The translations under genes were made by a program, and so were the position numbers. DNA of 64,000 bases from Mugil cephalus. Its lineage: Eukaryota; Chordata; Actinopteri; Mugiliformes; Mugilidae. Shown here in pieces: positions 20,680 to 34,524 of this stretch; positions within the stretch are counted from its first letter, which is position 1; the number at the start of each line of letters is the position of its first letter. The DNA lies in NCBI RefSeq assembly GCF_022458985.1, contig NC_061771.1, forward strand, positions 24,854,001-24,918,000, written 5' to 3'. Below the pieces are notes generated by a model. It saw only the letters and a program-made list of their open reading frames with translations. It was not told where the DNA came from and ran no database searches.

Positions 20680-21545
20680 CCCATTGATACTGTTGGCTCT
20701 TTTGACATAGCTCGATTACAGTATACAGAGATTAATTGAACCAAAATATCAATAGATGGAATGTCTTATGGAAAAAGTAAGTGAAACCTTGGCATCTGGA
20801 GCTATTATCGCCCCCTTTAGCATAAATAACCATTTGTAGGCGTTGTGCATAATTATCAACCAGAGTCTAACATTGGCTTGCAAATATTTTTGCCCACTCT
20901 TCCATCGGTTGAAAGATGTTTGAGGGGTGTCTTGCATGCACTCCCAGTTTCCATTAACCCACTACATTTCATTGGAATGGCTGGGGCATTTTATATCCTT
21001 AATTTCTTTCTTCTTCTTTTTTTTTTGTCATTCATTGGTGGATTTGTTTGGTGTGTTTACGATCTTTATCTTGATATTATATATAATATTCAGCTTCCAG
21101 TTCCACTTTAGGATATGTACTCTCACATTGTCTGTCTTTGATATGACGCATATTTAAGTAAATGACTGCATGTTACCCACTCCCTGAGGAACTTCAAGCC
21201 ATGTGAAATAAGGTTCTTCTCATGAAAAGTTGGCCAAACAACTCTATCTTTAACTTGTCCAGAGCATATTATTTCAAATTGCTTGGTGTCTATGGCATAT
21301 CTTCATTAACAATTGTAGTAATGTAGCAGTAGTTCTATTCAAATATTCTTTTTGGCCAACAAAGTGTTTTTTTTTTTTTTTAGCACTTTTTTTTGGTTCC
21401 TATCTGTTTCTGACCGTATTTGCAGCACGTTGATGCGAAAAGTTGGAAAAGATATATGTACATCATGATATGAAGTTTGAGGCTTTGTACAAAAGTTTGC
21501 AGACTCTCTTATCTCTGGGTGAATTATCTAGAGTCCAGGATGGTT
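20680..21545 (-). repeat. Probable long degenerate transposon
   Basis: The sequence around ATTTTTGCCCACTCTTCCATCGG, CTTGTCCAGAGCATATTATTT and TTTTTGGCCAACAAAGTG resembles a repeat often met in fish genomes, read here in reverse. No transposase can be reconstructed and no terminal repeats were located, so the class is not assigned. It carries a (T)20 run at 21367. Confidence 0.35.
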
Positions 21546-21879
21546 TTACATTTAAATATGTATGACGCGATACACACAGACTAACAAAGACAACAGCAGA
21601 GTCTAGATATCAGAGATTTAAATGAAGACCAGTTCTTCTTTTCACTCCTTAAAGAGGTTACATTCAATAACAACTGGTCAGACGCACCAAGAGCTGAGGT
21701 CGACGAATACTGGAAGGACATACGGAAAAGAGAGGCATCACACAACACTAATGACTAAAACAAGAACCAGTAACCATGTCAACACCAGACATCCAATAAA
21801 GAGTGTTAAAGATAAGTTATGCCTTTATTCATCCCACAATGGGGAAATTCTCAGGTGACAATTCTACCACTGAACCACC

Positions 21880-22135
21880 AATGCTTAGATGAAGAACTGG
21901 ACAGTACCAGGCTCCGGTATAAGGCATACATACTGGCTGAAGAAGCTAACTGCACTCCATTAGCGCCTAGCAGCCCCGATGAACCTGCTGCTGAGGGAAG
22001 GAACCCACCCAGAGTGGCCAATAACCTGTCTCTGCATGGACATGGAAGACCCTATCAGGCATCATTGCGGCTAAGATGAGACAACATGTGGCTCGATACA
22101 TGAGCGCTAGCATGAGCTCACTTACCTTCTCCAAG
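21880..22135 (+). pseudogene. LINE reverse-transcriptase fragment (R4/Dong-like)
   Basis: The frame reading TWKTLSGIIAAKMRQHVARY in the last 110 bp matches the conserved start of the reverse-transcriptase domain of R4/Dong-type non-LTR elements. An upstream frame, ELDSTRLRYKAYILAEEAN, is in another phase. The fragment has no surrounding full ORF and is truncated on both sides. The fragment at 41128-41439 is the C-terminal end of a similar element. Confidence 0.6.
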
Positions 22136-22624
22136 TGACTGATACGTTTTTAATTCATTTAAATTATGGAAATGACTCAAATGTCAGTTGCATGTGCCAT
22201 TTCTTTCAGTATATCACATTTAAATGTTGTAAAAGTTCAAACACTGCATGTTGAAGAAGACGGAAATCGCAATTAGTCATTAAGTAAAACCCAGGTGGTG
22301 AACGTCTTTCTTCCCATCACTGTGTGATTATTGATTTGGGATGTCCATCATAGGCCTGATGTCTAAACTGCTCTTTCACATGACTGATGACCCTTAAAGC
22401 AGCTTTATACATTTTCTTGTTCGTGAAGCCACAGATGTGTTGAAATTGGTCTGAACCGCAGTGGGAAGTATGAAGGTCAGAGGGTTAATGACGCAGTTTT
22501 GTGGGTTGCAGCAGTGGTTGAGTTGAAGAGGGCTGTCATCGCTGATGGTAGTAGAAGCGTGGGTCCTGGGCCAGAGCCTTTATTTGAAGATGACTGTTAA
22601 CATTCGCTTTTGAAAAGTCAATTA

Positions 22625-22860
22625 AATGAGCGCAATGTGCACAACACAAAAATTCCAAACAACAAAATGGCTCTGAAGGGACACACAAAATCACTGAAAG
22701 ATATACAAAATGTTGACAGGATGATGCAAGATGACAGGAAACCACAACAGATGAGAGATAAAACAAGCACAAAGGGATGTAAAATGACCACAAACAGAAG
22801 TTACTGCATAGAGACTACAAGAAAAAGTTACAAGACAATCACAAAGAAACACTATCTTGC
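22625..22860 (+). repeat. Degenerate ACAAA/GACACA-type minisatellite
   Basis: Short imperfect units built on ACAAAATG, AAAGA and GACACA run in tandem, strongly purine-biased with A and C. The frame through it is open for 85 codons only because of this composition. No protein is implied. Confidence 0.4.
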
Positions 22861-23688
22861 TATTTAATAGGACTGCTTCAACCCACCTGTGCTCTGAGGT
22901 CCACTTTCTTGTAATCTGTCCATGTGTGCTCCGCACTAAGATGATAGTGGGTCTGTTTGTAATGTGGGATATTTGTTTTGAGGTTGTGTGGATAGGCAGT
23001 TGATGGCTATGTGTTGAGGCCCCAACACGATGTGTGGTGAACCCTAAAAGCTTCCTTTTCCCATTAATAACAGTCACCAGTCATTCCCTATGAAGCAGCT
23101 CACCGCACTCACACAGCCTCTCACTTATATACCCTAGGGGCATCGAATATGAGAGGACTGTGTGTATGAGCTTACTTTATGCTAACATGTAGAAAGGCTG
23201 TTTTTCCAAAGAAATACGTAGTTTTTACAATTTTGTTTGTCTGTAAATACCTCACCAAATACAGTAATCAAGAAATTCAGGGAAACACCTGTTGTCAAAC
23301 TTTACTTGTACCCCCCCTGTCATCAGACCTAAGGTAGAACCATGAAGCACAAATAGACACAAAATCCTCGTTAAGTTTTCTCTTCTGCGGACCAGACAGC
23401 AGACGAGACCAAGGTTAAACTATTCCTATTGGCAGCGTTGAGCATAACATCCACTGATGCCAGTTGGCTTGGCTAATTGCATAGTCTAGAGACAGTCCAA
23501 CAAGGACCTGTTGGATGGGTCATTTAGCAGCATGCTAAATAGACATTGTAACATTTTATGGAACAATTAGGTTTTTTTTTTGTGCTGTTTAACTCATATT
23601 AATATTACCAGTAACCTCTGCCAGTTTTCAGTTCACTTAATTTGCCCCCTCCCCTCCCGGACACACAGGCACACACACGAAAACACAT

Positions 23689-23968
23689 TAGGAGCAACTC
23701 AAAAAAACACACAAAACAGCACAAGGTGTTGACCTGGCCTCCAAATTCTCTTCATCCCAGTCTGATCAAGTATCATTGGGATGATCCACAGAGGCCCCTC
23801 TTCTCAATTTATAGGACCCAACGGCCCCCACTAACAACACTGTGTTACCACACACCACAGGACACCCTCAGAAGACCCATTCAAAGTCCTTTCTCTGTTG
23901 AGTCACAACAGTTTTGGAGGCACAAGGGAGACCTACACAATATAGGAAAGGTGGTTATGCCGGATCAG
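23689..23968 (+). mobile_element. Tc1/mariner-derived element, copy 5
   Basis: Begins at TTAGGAGCAACTCAAAAAAAC and keeps the C-terminal transposase block: the frame KVLTWPPNSLHPSLIKYHWDD corresponds to the LTWPPNSPDLNPIEHLWD region of Tc1-like transposases, with the motif damaged. It ends in a decayed right inverted repeat (GTGGTTATGCCGGATCAG). The left half is missing. Confidence 0.75.
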
Positions 23969-26297
23969 AGTTAACATCTTATTTAGTAAATCACATTTCA
24001 TTTTAGGTGAAGGAAATCCACAATAACAATGCATTTGATGATGAATTTGCCGTGGCACTCACTGTGCGAGACGTTTAATGCTATAACTCACAGTTTAAAT
24101 GACTTATTATTCTCTTATTTTGAGACTTTGGGCCCATCTTCCTTTCAGAGCAGATAAAAGATTAATTATCTTCTCATTAAAACCAGGCATGTTCTTGACT
24201 AAGGCATTCAGACGTTCCTTCACAGCAATGCCTTGATGCATCAATCAAAAACAAACCCATAAGGTCAGGTAAGCTAACACTGCGATAGCATTGTAATGTC
24301 TGCAGTTTGAAAATGAAACTTAATAAGTTAATATAAGGTCCATCAGAACCAACTGAGCAATTTGCGGCCATATTAAAATCACCCAAAGGTCAGCGCCCCT
24401 AACAAATCCTCTGCAGAACATGGCTTGACGCTGATTGACTATATTCACAAGCGTATATTTTTCAGCTGTCCTTTTACCTCAGTATCATTTTTACATGTAG
24501 GTAATGTCCCGTGCTGTTCCTACTCGTGTTCAAATAGAAGCTTGGAACACGTCCACAGCTGTATTTGATTTAAATATAGTCTTATCTCTATTCTTTTACT
24601 GCCCAGTGACTGTCCCTGTGAGTTCTCCTTTGTTTACATCCCCTCTCTTTGATCCGTGCAGGTCGTCCCACTAAGAGTGTGACGCAAATCAAATGTGGTT
24701 GTCATGGGTGTATCGGGTTCAGCCAAGTAAACAACATCCTGTGTTCTGGGTTTTTATGCAGTAGCTGGAATGAAAGCAGGAGTGAGTCAGTGTGTTGCTG
24801 CACCCTCGGGTGAAACCCAAAGTAAATACTTCCACTGCAGGGGTTCAGGAGAGCACTGATCCGGACAGCAGCCTGTGTTTTTTTTTTTTTTTTTTCTGTA
24901 TTTTTCGGGGAAAACGAAGCACCTTACCTCAGTATCTGCCATCGCTGTGTGCCCATCTGTAATTCAGATTCGCAGGCTGCAGTAACACCTCTGACGCTCC
25001 CACATTTTTGCCCACCTCTCCTTCCGGAATAACGGATCTCAGCTTGACGCCAGCTGATTTTATTCATGTCCGGAGCCGACGTGGTGACTCACAGTCAATT
25101 TACTTCACGATATAACGAAATTTTACCGTAGCCAAATCACATGATCTACATTTGTTAACTGGAAACGCTTTCTTTTAGCGGTGTTAATATTTGTGCACCC
25201 AAGGAATTGAAGAGTGCTGCCGACCATCTACCTCACGCAGCAAGCAGGTTTTATAATAACATACACACATTATATTGATGTGTACTGATTCCTTTTCTGT
25301 GTAATGATCCAGGAGAATCACTCACACTTCATTTAGCTCAGTCCATTTGCTACTCAGTGTTTCCACCGAAGCTGTTTCTACAGCTGTGTGATGAGCATTT
25401 ATTGCACACAAGGTAATAACACAACCTCTGCTGAGCTTTCACTACTACAAACGTATCGTCTGATGACATCCCCTTGGAATTATATTCCATTAATTAATGC
25501 AAGCAATTTTTGTTAAATGAGCAAAACGTGAATGTCTCGTTTCAGATTTACACAGTAATGCAGTAAGTGTTTTACATACATTAATGTCACTTGTTAGAGA
25601 AAGTCTCTTGCTGCTGTTTATTCACATCCGACGTGAGAGGAGAGGGACTCTTTGGCATTCCCCTGCGTCTTGATGGATGCAGCAGTCAGGAAGCTGTGAC
25701 CCGAGAGGTCAGAGTGTTTTTGGGGGTTGACAGGCAGAAAGAGGTCAGCAGCAGTCAGACGGTAAGAGAGACGCCGTGAGGCTGGAAGGCGTGTTTGTCT
25801 GCTAAATGGAAGCCCGCATCGCATTGACCTGAATGAGTGACGGTCGGACCAAGTGTCTCTTGGATCTGTTTATGACGAGTTTCGCTGACTACTGCCTTTT
25901 TAATTGTGCCAATACTGAATAACAGTTCCATCATAAGTTTATAGTGTGTGTGGGCAGGATACTTAGTAATATTAAACGACTAGTGTGTTGACGTTTTGAA
26001 GTCATTAACTAAAAATTAGTCCCCATCACCAAATATTCTGTATGTTTGGGTATGTGCATGTGAAAACCCCCCCCCCTCAAAAAAATTAATTATTGCCTCA
26101 ATCCGGCTTTAACTGGACAATTTAAGTACATGCAGCTGCATTACTCCAAATAAATTCAGATAATGTGGCTGGAAATTGATTTTCTCCTCCATGTATACGC
26201 CTTTAGACTTTCAGACTTTGTTTCAAGACAATGCACATGCACAAACCATCCAAGAAAGCAGAAGAAGAAAAAGGTAAACAGAGCCGGTAGAAGAACC
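23969..26297. other. No gene or named repeat seen
   Basis: Contains a (T)17 run at 24878 and a C8 run at 26068 but no supported exon or repeat copy. The stretch 25591-25824 is open in both directions for about 60 codons without recognisable protein. Confidence 0.45.
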
Positions 26298-26305
26298 ACC
26301 TAAGG

Positions 26306-26582
26306 CAGCGGTGTCAAACATAAGGCCCTTGGGCCAGAACCGGCCAAGACAACAGCTGAAAATATTCAATAAAATAAGAAATTGCACTTGCACCTTGCAC
26401 TTCATAAGAAATTTACAGTTGTTCATTACACATACTTGTACGTCTTTACACTAAAGTAAAGGGAAACATTTGGAGTTGTCATTATTTACAAGTTAATAAG
26501 CTATTGTGTTACTGGTCTGGCCCTCTAGAGATCAAACTTGGTGGAGTGTGGCCCCTGAACTGAAATGAGTTTGACACCCCTG
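26306..26582. mobile_element. Short hAT-type element with 8-bp target duplication
   Basis: The element runs from CAGCGGTGTCAAAC to GTTTGACACCCCTG, which are terminal inverted repeats, and is flanked by perfect 8-bp direct repeats ACCTAAGG (26298-26305 and 26583-26590). An 8-bp duplication and CAGNGGTGTCAAAC ends are typical of hAT elements. It is 277 bp long, noncoding and related to the copy at 50104. Confidence 0.9.
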
Positions 26583-26972
26583 ACCTAAGGGATAGCGCCA
26601 TCTTATCTCCACCATAAGTAGTGCTCCCTGATTATTATGTATTGCATACCAATATAAAAAACCTGCACTATTATCCATCTAGTTGTTGTTTGCAATCTGC
26701 TGCATTAGACTCTGGTTGTTAATTATATGATGTAATAGGTCAACTGGAAAGGGGGGCATATTAACTTGCAGAAAAGACTCATATCGCCACCTAGTGTGGA
26801 GGAGGAGGACATACTCCCTTCAGTTATTTAGATTTTCTCCGTTGCATGTAAACTGGGACAAAGCCCACATTCAGAAAGTCAAATTTCGAGCATAGCCCAG
26901 ATAAGCTGTGCATGCAAATGCCCTGACTGGCTCCAGGGAGGATTTTTCATCATTATACAGGTTATCTTACAC

Positions 26973-27211
26973 CAGGGGTGTCCAAACAACAGCTCATGAA
27001 CACGTCATGGTCTATTTTTATTTTTAATTGACCCGCATGACCTGAATGTACTGCCAACTTGTTTTGTAAAAATATATACAAAAGCTGTTTTGTACATAGC
27101 ATGCATCATAATTTATCTGCATTTATTTACCGATTTACCTGACCTGAGTGGCCTAGCCCTTCGTATATTTTTTTCCGTATGTGGCCCTTGGTGGAAGTTT
27201 GGCCGCACCTG
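26973..27211. mobile_element. Second hAT-like repeat (CAGGGGTGTCCAAAC end)
   Basis: The left end CAGGGGTGTCCAAAC and right end GTTTGGCCGCACCTG form imperfect inverted repeats. Sequence near the right end (TGGCCCTTGGTGGAAG) is like that of other hAT-derived fish elements. No target duplication is evident, so it is older or truncated. Confidence 0.6.
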
Positions 27212-29384
27212 TCCTCCATGATTGGAAAAGGATAAGTGAGCGACGGGTATTAATTTGTTGAAATTGCTTTCAAGTTAGCACTTTTCGTATTGAATCTGAC
27301 CCAGTTGCGTTACAACAATCTGACGTTTTCCGGTGTCGGGTTGTCTGTGAGTGTTTGTGTCTTGAGTTTTCTGGTGTGTCCCCTACCATTGGCACTTGCC
27401 AGTTTTTCAGTCAATGTATCATGTTGAATCCAATGCATAAAAAATTGTTAACAGACGTCGCTCTGCTTGGCTGTTTAGCTTATAGAGAACCGGTTTAATC
27501 TTCATTTTTCATCATAATCATCTGGAATGAATAAATTGGAGGATGTAGAGGCGGCCAGGATTGTGTGGCGGTTTGTAGCTTGTCCTAAATAGAAAATAAT
27601 TATAAAACAATTATTTATTTGTCATAATGTGGGATGAGCGATAGTAATCTCTGCTTACCTAAACAACTTATTGTGCACTACTATGTTATCAGTATACTTT
27701 TATGCACTTGAATGTAACTGCTTCGTGAAATGCTCTCCCCAGACCTTACAAATGCAAGATTCCCTCGCCAGTCAGCTACTGAATGCCCACTCCTTACTAT
27801 ACTGATGGTGTATTAGAGAAATTAAGCTCCAAATAGCTTCTCACTACTGCTTCAAGAGTAGGAAAAAGGTTTTACTCATCTACTTTCCCTGGTCCAGAGA
27901 TTCACTTCAGTGACCTTCCAATCAAAATCTTGCTTCGCTGACTTTGAGGTGCTGGTTCTTGCTTCCCCTTATGTTTTTTTTTCTTTAAATGCACCAAACA
28001 TATGCTTCCTTTTCTCCAGCTGCTGTGAGACTTTTCACATTGGAATGACTTTAAGAAAAAATAATAATAACACCACAGACACCAATGCAGGATGATTCAT
28101 ATCTAACTGTTGTAGTTGTCACTTCTGAAAGTAGTCACAGGATGTTTCCTAATACTCACAAGTCATTTCCACAGTTTAAATAAATACAGCATGAAAATAA
28201 ACTTATATTTTATTTTTCACATCTAAATCCATACTATTAGAATCAAGGGTATCATCCTCAAGGGGTTTAGATTTGGAGCAATTGCCAGTTTCTCCAGGGA
28301 AAATTCAGGCCAAGAGCAAAAAAGATGCATAAAAAAAGAATTCTTTAAGAACACAAAACTCAAGAACTCTGCTAACCGTTGTTGTCAAAGTGCAGATAAG
28401 ACATGGCACAATTTTGGCCTGGAGGCATTTTTGGAGCAATGCGCTCTGGACAGACTAATCAAAGATGCGGTTGTTTGCTGCTGATCAAAGACAGCTTTTC
28501 GGGAGGCGAACCTCATACGAACTGTGAAGAACGACGGCGGAAATGTTAGCGTTAGGGCCTTTGATACAACTATGAATTTTGCATTACACTAGAGAGTACT
28601 TAAAAAAATAATGTGAGGCCATCTGTCTGAAAGTTGAACAGGGAGTTTACCTTGCAACTTGAAAATCCACGGTTAGGAGTCCATCAAATTTAATCTCACG
28701 TGAGTAATGTGAAATACATTAAGCTATAGCAGTACTACAGTACAGGAATACAGTACAATTAAACCACTGCTCTCACCATAGGCCACAATATGTGCAGTCC
28801 CAGACTCTTAACTCATCTCTCTTTCATAGTTCTCTGTCGAAAGCATGGCCATTACATTCAGACATTCCAAACCCATTGCATCTTGCAGGATTATCTTAAT
28901 CACTAGTTCACTTGCTACTAAGGGAGGAGCCAAACCAGAATATGCCATTCGGAAAGGCACAAGTAATGTGTGTGTGTTTTTTTTTTTTTTTTTTTTTTAA
29001 CAAATGCGTATTTCGAACAAACAGTTTTAAAGTTACTTGTATTTGAGAACAAGACAAACATCAAACAGCTGCCTTTCGTCATGTGTCCGCAGTGAAGATT
29101 TGTGCATCTGCCTGGACTGAGTGATGTTCAGGAGTCGGGGTGAAATGTCTGGACTCCGTAATAGAGGAAGCTCTGACTGGACAAACACGACTTAACAGCA
29201 TGACTAGTTTTTTTAGTTTTTACCTCAACTGGGTTGCAGAGGCGGCAGATAACTTTTGGGAAATGGATGTTTGACCGGGAGATTATTCCGTTATGTTACA
29301 TTAGTACTGAGGCGTCTGCAGTCAGGTGTTCTCAGGTTAGCATTCGTCTGTTAGCTCGGAAATTCAGACTATTTTCTTTCGGGA
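27212..29384. other. No gene or named repeat seen
   Basis: AT-rich, with a T-run at 28978-29000. No exon could be supported. Confidence 0.45.
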
Positions 29385-29540
29385 ATGGTAAATGGTCTTG
29401 CTTTTATAGAGCACTTTTCTACCTTTTGGTACTCAAAGCGCTTTACAGTCACAGTTCACACAAGCACACACACATTCACGCACCAGTGCCACGCAATGGG
29501 AGCAGCTGGAGGTTCAGTGTCTTGCTCAAGGATGAGGCTC
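29385..29540 (+). repeat. Fish interspersed repeat (AATGGTAAATGG type)
   Basis: AATGGTAAATGGTCTTGCTTTTATAG, TACTCAAAGCGCTTTACAGTC and a CA-rich part before GTTCAGTGTCTTGCTCAAGGA match the layout of a widespread fish repeat. A short piece of the same family (TTCGGTGTCTTGCTCAGGGAC) sits at 56715-56770. Confidence 0.6.
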
Positions 29541-29894
29541 AAGTCAGCCTAAATCATCTATATTAGCTGCATTTAATACAAAACATCAACCAATATTGCA
29601 TATAATGCACATCCATAATTATTATAATGGCTAATTAATGAATACTTATTTTACACATACATATCCTAAAATTGTAAGTAGATTTTCGTATACCAATTTT
29701 GAATTTTATTCGAATACAAATACAAGTAGTGGATGCTTTGCACAGCACTACTTGCTGCCCTAGGAGAAAACAGGGCAAGCTCTCGTGGAACCCATTCAGA
29801 TTACATGGTGCTGGCAGTATTTTGCAAAAAAGAAAAAAAAAAAAACTGCCTTAACACAGGAGTCTATCCGAATGATTGGGTACATTGGCTTCTT

Positions 29895-30340
29895 CTTTTC
29901 CTTTCATCTGGTCCTTTCAGAGGTCGCTGCTTCCAACTCACCCTATCGTCTGAATCTTCTTTTCTTACAGAAATGCCTTCATGTTCCCCTATACTACATC
30001 CATAAACCTTCTCTTTGGTCTTCCTCTGGACTTCCTACCTGTCACTATATTCACTATCCCTCCTCTGAACACCGTCTCAACCTGACCTCTCTAACTTTAT
30101 CTCTGGAAACATCTCACATGAGCTGACCCCATAAGAATGTACTCATTCCTGATCCTCCCCAGAGAAAAACCTCAACATCCTCAACTGTGCCACCTCCGCC
30201 TTCTTCTCAAAGCCACTGTCTCTAACCCATACAACATCCCCGGTCTCGCCGCTGTCCTGTAAACCTTTCCTCTCATTTTCGCTGCTGTTCTTTTATCACA
30301 CAACACACCTGGCACCTTCCTCCATCCATTCACAACAGCC
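29895..30340 (-). repeat. Probable decayed non-LTR retroelement or other old repeat
   Basis: The strand is C-rich with recurrent wording such as CCCATACAACATCCCCGGTCTCGC and CCTGTAAACCTTTCCTCTCA that resembles a coding-derived fish repeat read in reverse. No intact frame or catalytic motif was found, so this is a weak assignment. Confidence 0.3.
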
Positions 30341-30724
30341 ATATTAAAAGTGATTCAAAGCAATAGCACCAATCACCCCAATGGAGAAGCAGCCCATGCC
30401 CCAGACACTAGTCTCCAGTGATCTCACGGGTCATACCATAAACTCTCATCTGGGAAAACTGCTCAAAACTTACAAAGCCCTAATTATCTTAATATGTTAA
30501 ACACAATTTCACCCATGCAGTCGAATCAAAAGTAGCTCGACTAGGTAGAAAACTGCCTCCTAACAATTGATTTTTCCCAGTTCATTGGCATCGAGCGCAG
30601 TAAATCTACATTATGTAGAGTTGTCGTAACCCCCCGGCTGCACTACAAACACTGACACCTTGTCTCTTGTGTTGTCAATCCCCGCGGGAGAAAAAAGAAG
30701 AACGCGATGAGTGAAGGGGAGAAG

Positions 30725-31240
30725 GGATTTTGCTTCATCCGCATGGCTCTGCCCTGTCTTACCCCCTCAGCAATTAGTCATTCCTCCACTCATCTGTCAT
30801 GTCCGCTAATCTCTTCCACTCTTCCTCCTCTCGCACTTCTGGCTTTTGCTGCCTCTGTACATTTTATTAAAGTGCTCTCCTTCCACCTATAGTGCCTTCG
30901 GGGGTAGATGCCTGTTTCCCCTCATCCCCCCACTTTTTGTCCTTCCAAACTACACTTTCCTTTCCCCTGGTTTCTCATCTGTGCTCCCTCTTGCCCTCTT
31001 CCGTCGACTTTATCTGTCCGTCATCCTCTCTGTCTCCACTCGTCGTCCTCCTTTAGCCTCACTTCTGTGTGGATCCTCTGTGCCCTTGTTAGTCCTGTAC
31101 TTTGCCCTTGCATGGTCCTGAGTCTGTGTGTTCTCTACTACCACCGATACAGCTGGACCCGTGTTATTCAAGCCCTTAGGCATACAAACACACACACACA
31201 CACCCTCAATCACCCACCAAAGTCCTTACCATAGCAGTAT
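30725..31240 (+). other. Pyrimidine-rich stretch
   Basis: Strong C+T bias on the plus strand over about 400 bp, ending in a short (CA)n at 31187-31203. The frames in it translate to S/F/L/P-rich strings with no domain. Confidence 0.5.
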
Positions 31241-31911
31241 GTCTCATCATTGTACCTGCAGCGTTTGAACGTAAATCTGTGTGTGTGCCGCTGTCTCTGT
31301 GAATTAGTTTTCACTTTACACCATGTCAGGGAGAAATAATGTGCAATGCACCCTCAGCAGATAAGTGGTGAGGGAAAACGCTTTTTCAAATACGTTTGCA
31401 CACACACTTCTAGACAAACATGAACACACACACACACAGAGACATACACACACAAACAGGAGGTCTCTTTCTTCTTTTTTTTAAATTTATTTCAGAATTT
31501 ATTTAGTAAAAAAATTAAATCGTTAGTCTCTGAAGGCATTTCATTAAGAGTATTTCTCCTTTGTCTTCCCTGTCGACCTTCTTTTCTCTCTGTGCCTCTC
31601 ATTGTTGTTTGTCCACTGCCCCCCATTCTATGTGCAAATTCATATTCTTCACCTTTTTCTTATAGAGGGTGCAATCCTTATTTTATACTTTTAAAATATT
31701 TATAAGATTAGGAGATTAGAGCAAAGCACCAACCAACCAAATCAAACCTCAATTTTAATAGTCTGGAACATTAATATATACAATAACGTACTGCATTTCA
31801 AGTACTGTCTGAGTCCATTTCCCTCTCATTTTTATGTAACTGGATCTGTAACTGTAATGCTGCAGAGGTGTAAATATTGTAATAGTGAACACAGCTTATT
31901 GTGCAAACTCG

Positions 31912-31980
31912 TATATCGTATCGTATCGTATCACACCGTATCGTATCGTATTGTATCGTATCGTATCGTATCGTATCGTA
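31912..31980 (+). repeat. (CGTAT)n pentanucleotide microsatellite
   Basis: About 13 units of CGTAT with one CACAC interruption and one CGTATTGTAT change. The unit can be written GTATC/GATAC, so it is nearly self-complementary at the dinucleotide level. Confidence 0.9.
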
Positions 31981-34520
31981 CAAGGAACTGATGGAGTTAA
32001 AAGTGGTTTAAATCAAAAATCCCACAATGAAAACAATCTCCATTTCTATTTTAAAGTTGAAGTGGACATTTAATTTCAATATAACCAAAAGACCCACGGT
32101 TTGCAGTTACCAGAATGACCCTGTCACCAAAAACAAAGAAGATTTATTTCAGTGACATTGACTGTGGTCTTTAATTCCTTTCTTTTTCAAACAGTAAGCA
32201 GCTCCCTCCAGTGAGCCACTCAATCACGTGTTACTTCCTCATAAACAGATGATCACAAGCCGAACCCTCTGTTACATGAATTCAAGGGCATAATCTTATG
32301 ATGGAGATGCATTTTCTGAAACTGTAGAAACCAACATCTGTCATGTTTACTCCAACACCAGTGCTTACCTTTTAATATTGTTTGAATAAGAGTATATTCG
32401 TAAGCCCCTTACTGAAGAAGTACCCTGTGCATTTTCTCTTGAATATTAGACCTGTTTTATGAGTAGGCAAAAGGCTGTAGGAACTCTTGGGGGAGTTTTT
32501 CCTTGACAAAACTACTGAAAAAAACATCATTTTTAGTTAATGCATAAAACTCTGTATTCAAATGTCTTTGAATACATTAAATGATGCTGAGGGGCCAGGG
32601 CTAAGGACAGGTTTAGGTGATCCTTCATGAAGATGGTGCATGCCAAAACCATAAAATGTGTATTGATAACATGCAACGTGTCTTGACATGTTTTTTTTTT
32701 TCTTAGAAGCATTTCTTCCATGGCCCTCCCCTCCCAACCTCCTTGTCCTTCTCTGGAACCTCCGAAACCCCTCCTTCCATGTTCTTGTCAGACTTGTACT
32801 CTCAGAACTGCTTCTTTCCACCTTTTCAGTGTTCAGAACCACACTCTCTCTGACGCCTCAGACCCACACACAAGAAAGCAGCTGAAAAAGTTTTCTGACA
32901 TTTGGCCAAAGCTGCCCCAGAGCAGAAGCGGCGTATTGAGTGGATATGATTAAAAGAAAGAGTACTGATGTAGTTTTATTTTTGCACAAAGCCAGCAAAT
33001 AATTAAGTCAACTGAGGGCTGCAGCTGATGCAAAGAAATATGGGATTGTTGGTTTACTCCACAGGGGCTGATGTACTGTATACCCAGTCAAGCTAAATCT
33101 TGTTTTATGGTATATTTTTCTCCCCACACACAACTCCCACTCCTTCCATTTTTCAAATCCATCTTGTTATACCTGAAGCAAACTTGGGCGTATAATATAT
33201 TGCGCGTTGTAAGAAAAACCCCGTCACCGTCGGCCCACAACGTCTGCGCTCTGCTATCGTACTAATTGCTTAGGAAGGTAGTCATTACAGCAGTCTGTCA
33301 TTTGTGTGTCTTTGTTATCTTCACATTGTGAATTGTGCAGTTCGCACAACGGCTCACATTTTTGGCCAATCTCTCCTTAAACGCATTCACGATGTTGCAG
33401 TCGCCTGTGCACATGGCAGGTTACAGTGACAATAGCAACTATTATTGTGCCTACTTTCACACCTCCGCACAGCTGGCCATCGTCTGCATGAAGTGCCTGT
33501 GCTTGTCGATTGGTTTTGTCAAAAAAAAAAAAAATAAATAAAAAATGAACAGAAGTTGCAAAAAGAACAGTTGTGCAATTGCTAATTTTTCTCTTGACTG
33601 CCAAACTGTTAAAAGAAAATAATCTTGTAATATTGAATCTGCACTCTCTCCATCATCAATACTGAATATTTTCAGTGCACTGCTGAGCAAACATTAATAT
33701 AAACTCTTATTATGAAGCTCTGACTAATGCAGGTTGTGACTGCTATCTGTTAATCTCAACTGTGTCTTCGTGACCAGTTAATCTGCTGACTGTTTTCTCA
33801 GTTGAATAATAGTTTTGTCTATGGCTGTCTGCGTGTCCCAGGTGAACATGTTTTAATAGGAAAACCCAAAGATCTTAAGTTTACAATGAATATTACATTC
33901 ACATTCAGCATGTATGCATGTTCACATGTATACATGAGTGGGTATATTCACCATCCATAGTAGACATACAAATCTCTATATTAGTATAACATTTTTTATG
34001 TACTATTACTGTAAATTACTTAATACAGAAGTCGTAGCTTGTTTCCTTTTATTTCTGACAACATGCACGTGTATATATATTATTAAAAAAAACTCTTAAC
34101 TGCTATTACTATTTTTACTATTTTGACTGTCTTTTGCACCTTTACAATCCTACCTCACACAGACAAAACCTGCTGCTGCTATGTGCTGCTACATATACTA
34201 CACTGTGAACTCTCTATTCTATTCTATTCTATTGCATTGCATTTTTTTAACTGTGCACTGTTAGTTATTGTTTACTTCATTGTTAGATATTGTCTGTCTG
34301 TTATCCCGACAGAAGAAATGTTTTTTCAGTTAACTGTGTATACTATGGACAGACTGAATGTGAAAAATGATCACAAATGGATTCTGAATTCGGAGCAAAT
34401 GAGCCGCAAGTGGGCGGAGTTTAAAATATTCTGGTGTGGGGTGGTGGCGTTTACTACCCACACCAGCTCAGCTATGCCGGTCACTCAAAGCAAAGATTCA
34501 ATCCCCTTAAATATGCACAA
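31981..34520. other. No gene seen
   Basis: AT-rich DNA with T-runs and a short (TTCTA)n at 34214-34232. No exon was supported on either strand. Confidence 0.45.
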
Positions 34521-34524
34521 ATTT

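Noticed and set aside
31912..31980. CRISPR-like regular spacing of CGTATCGTAT units.
   Set aside because: It is a continuous 5-bp microsatellite without spacers in a vertebrate genome.
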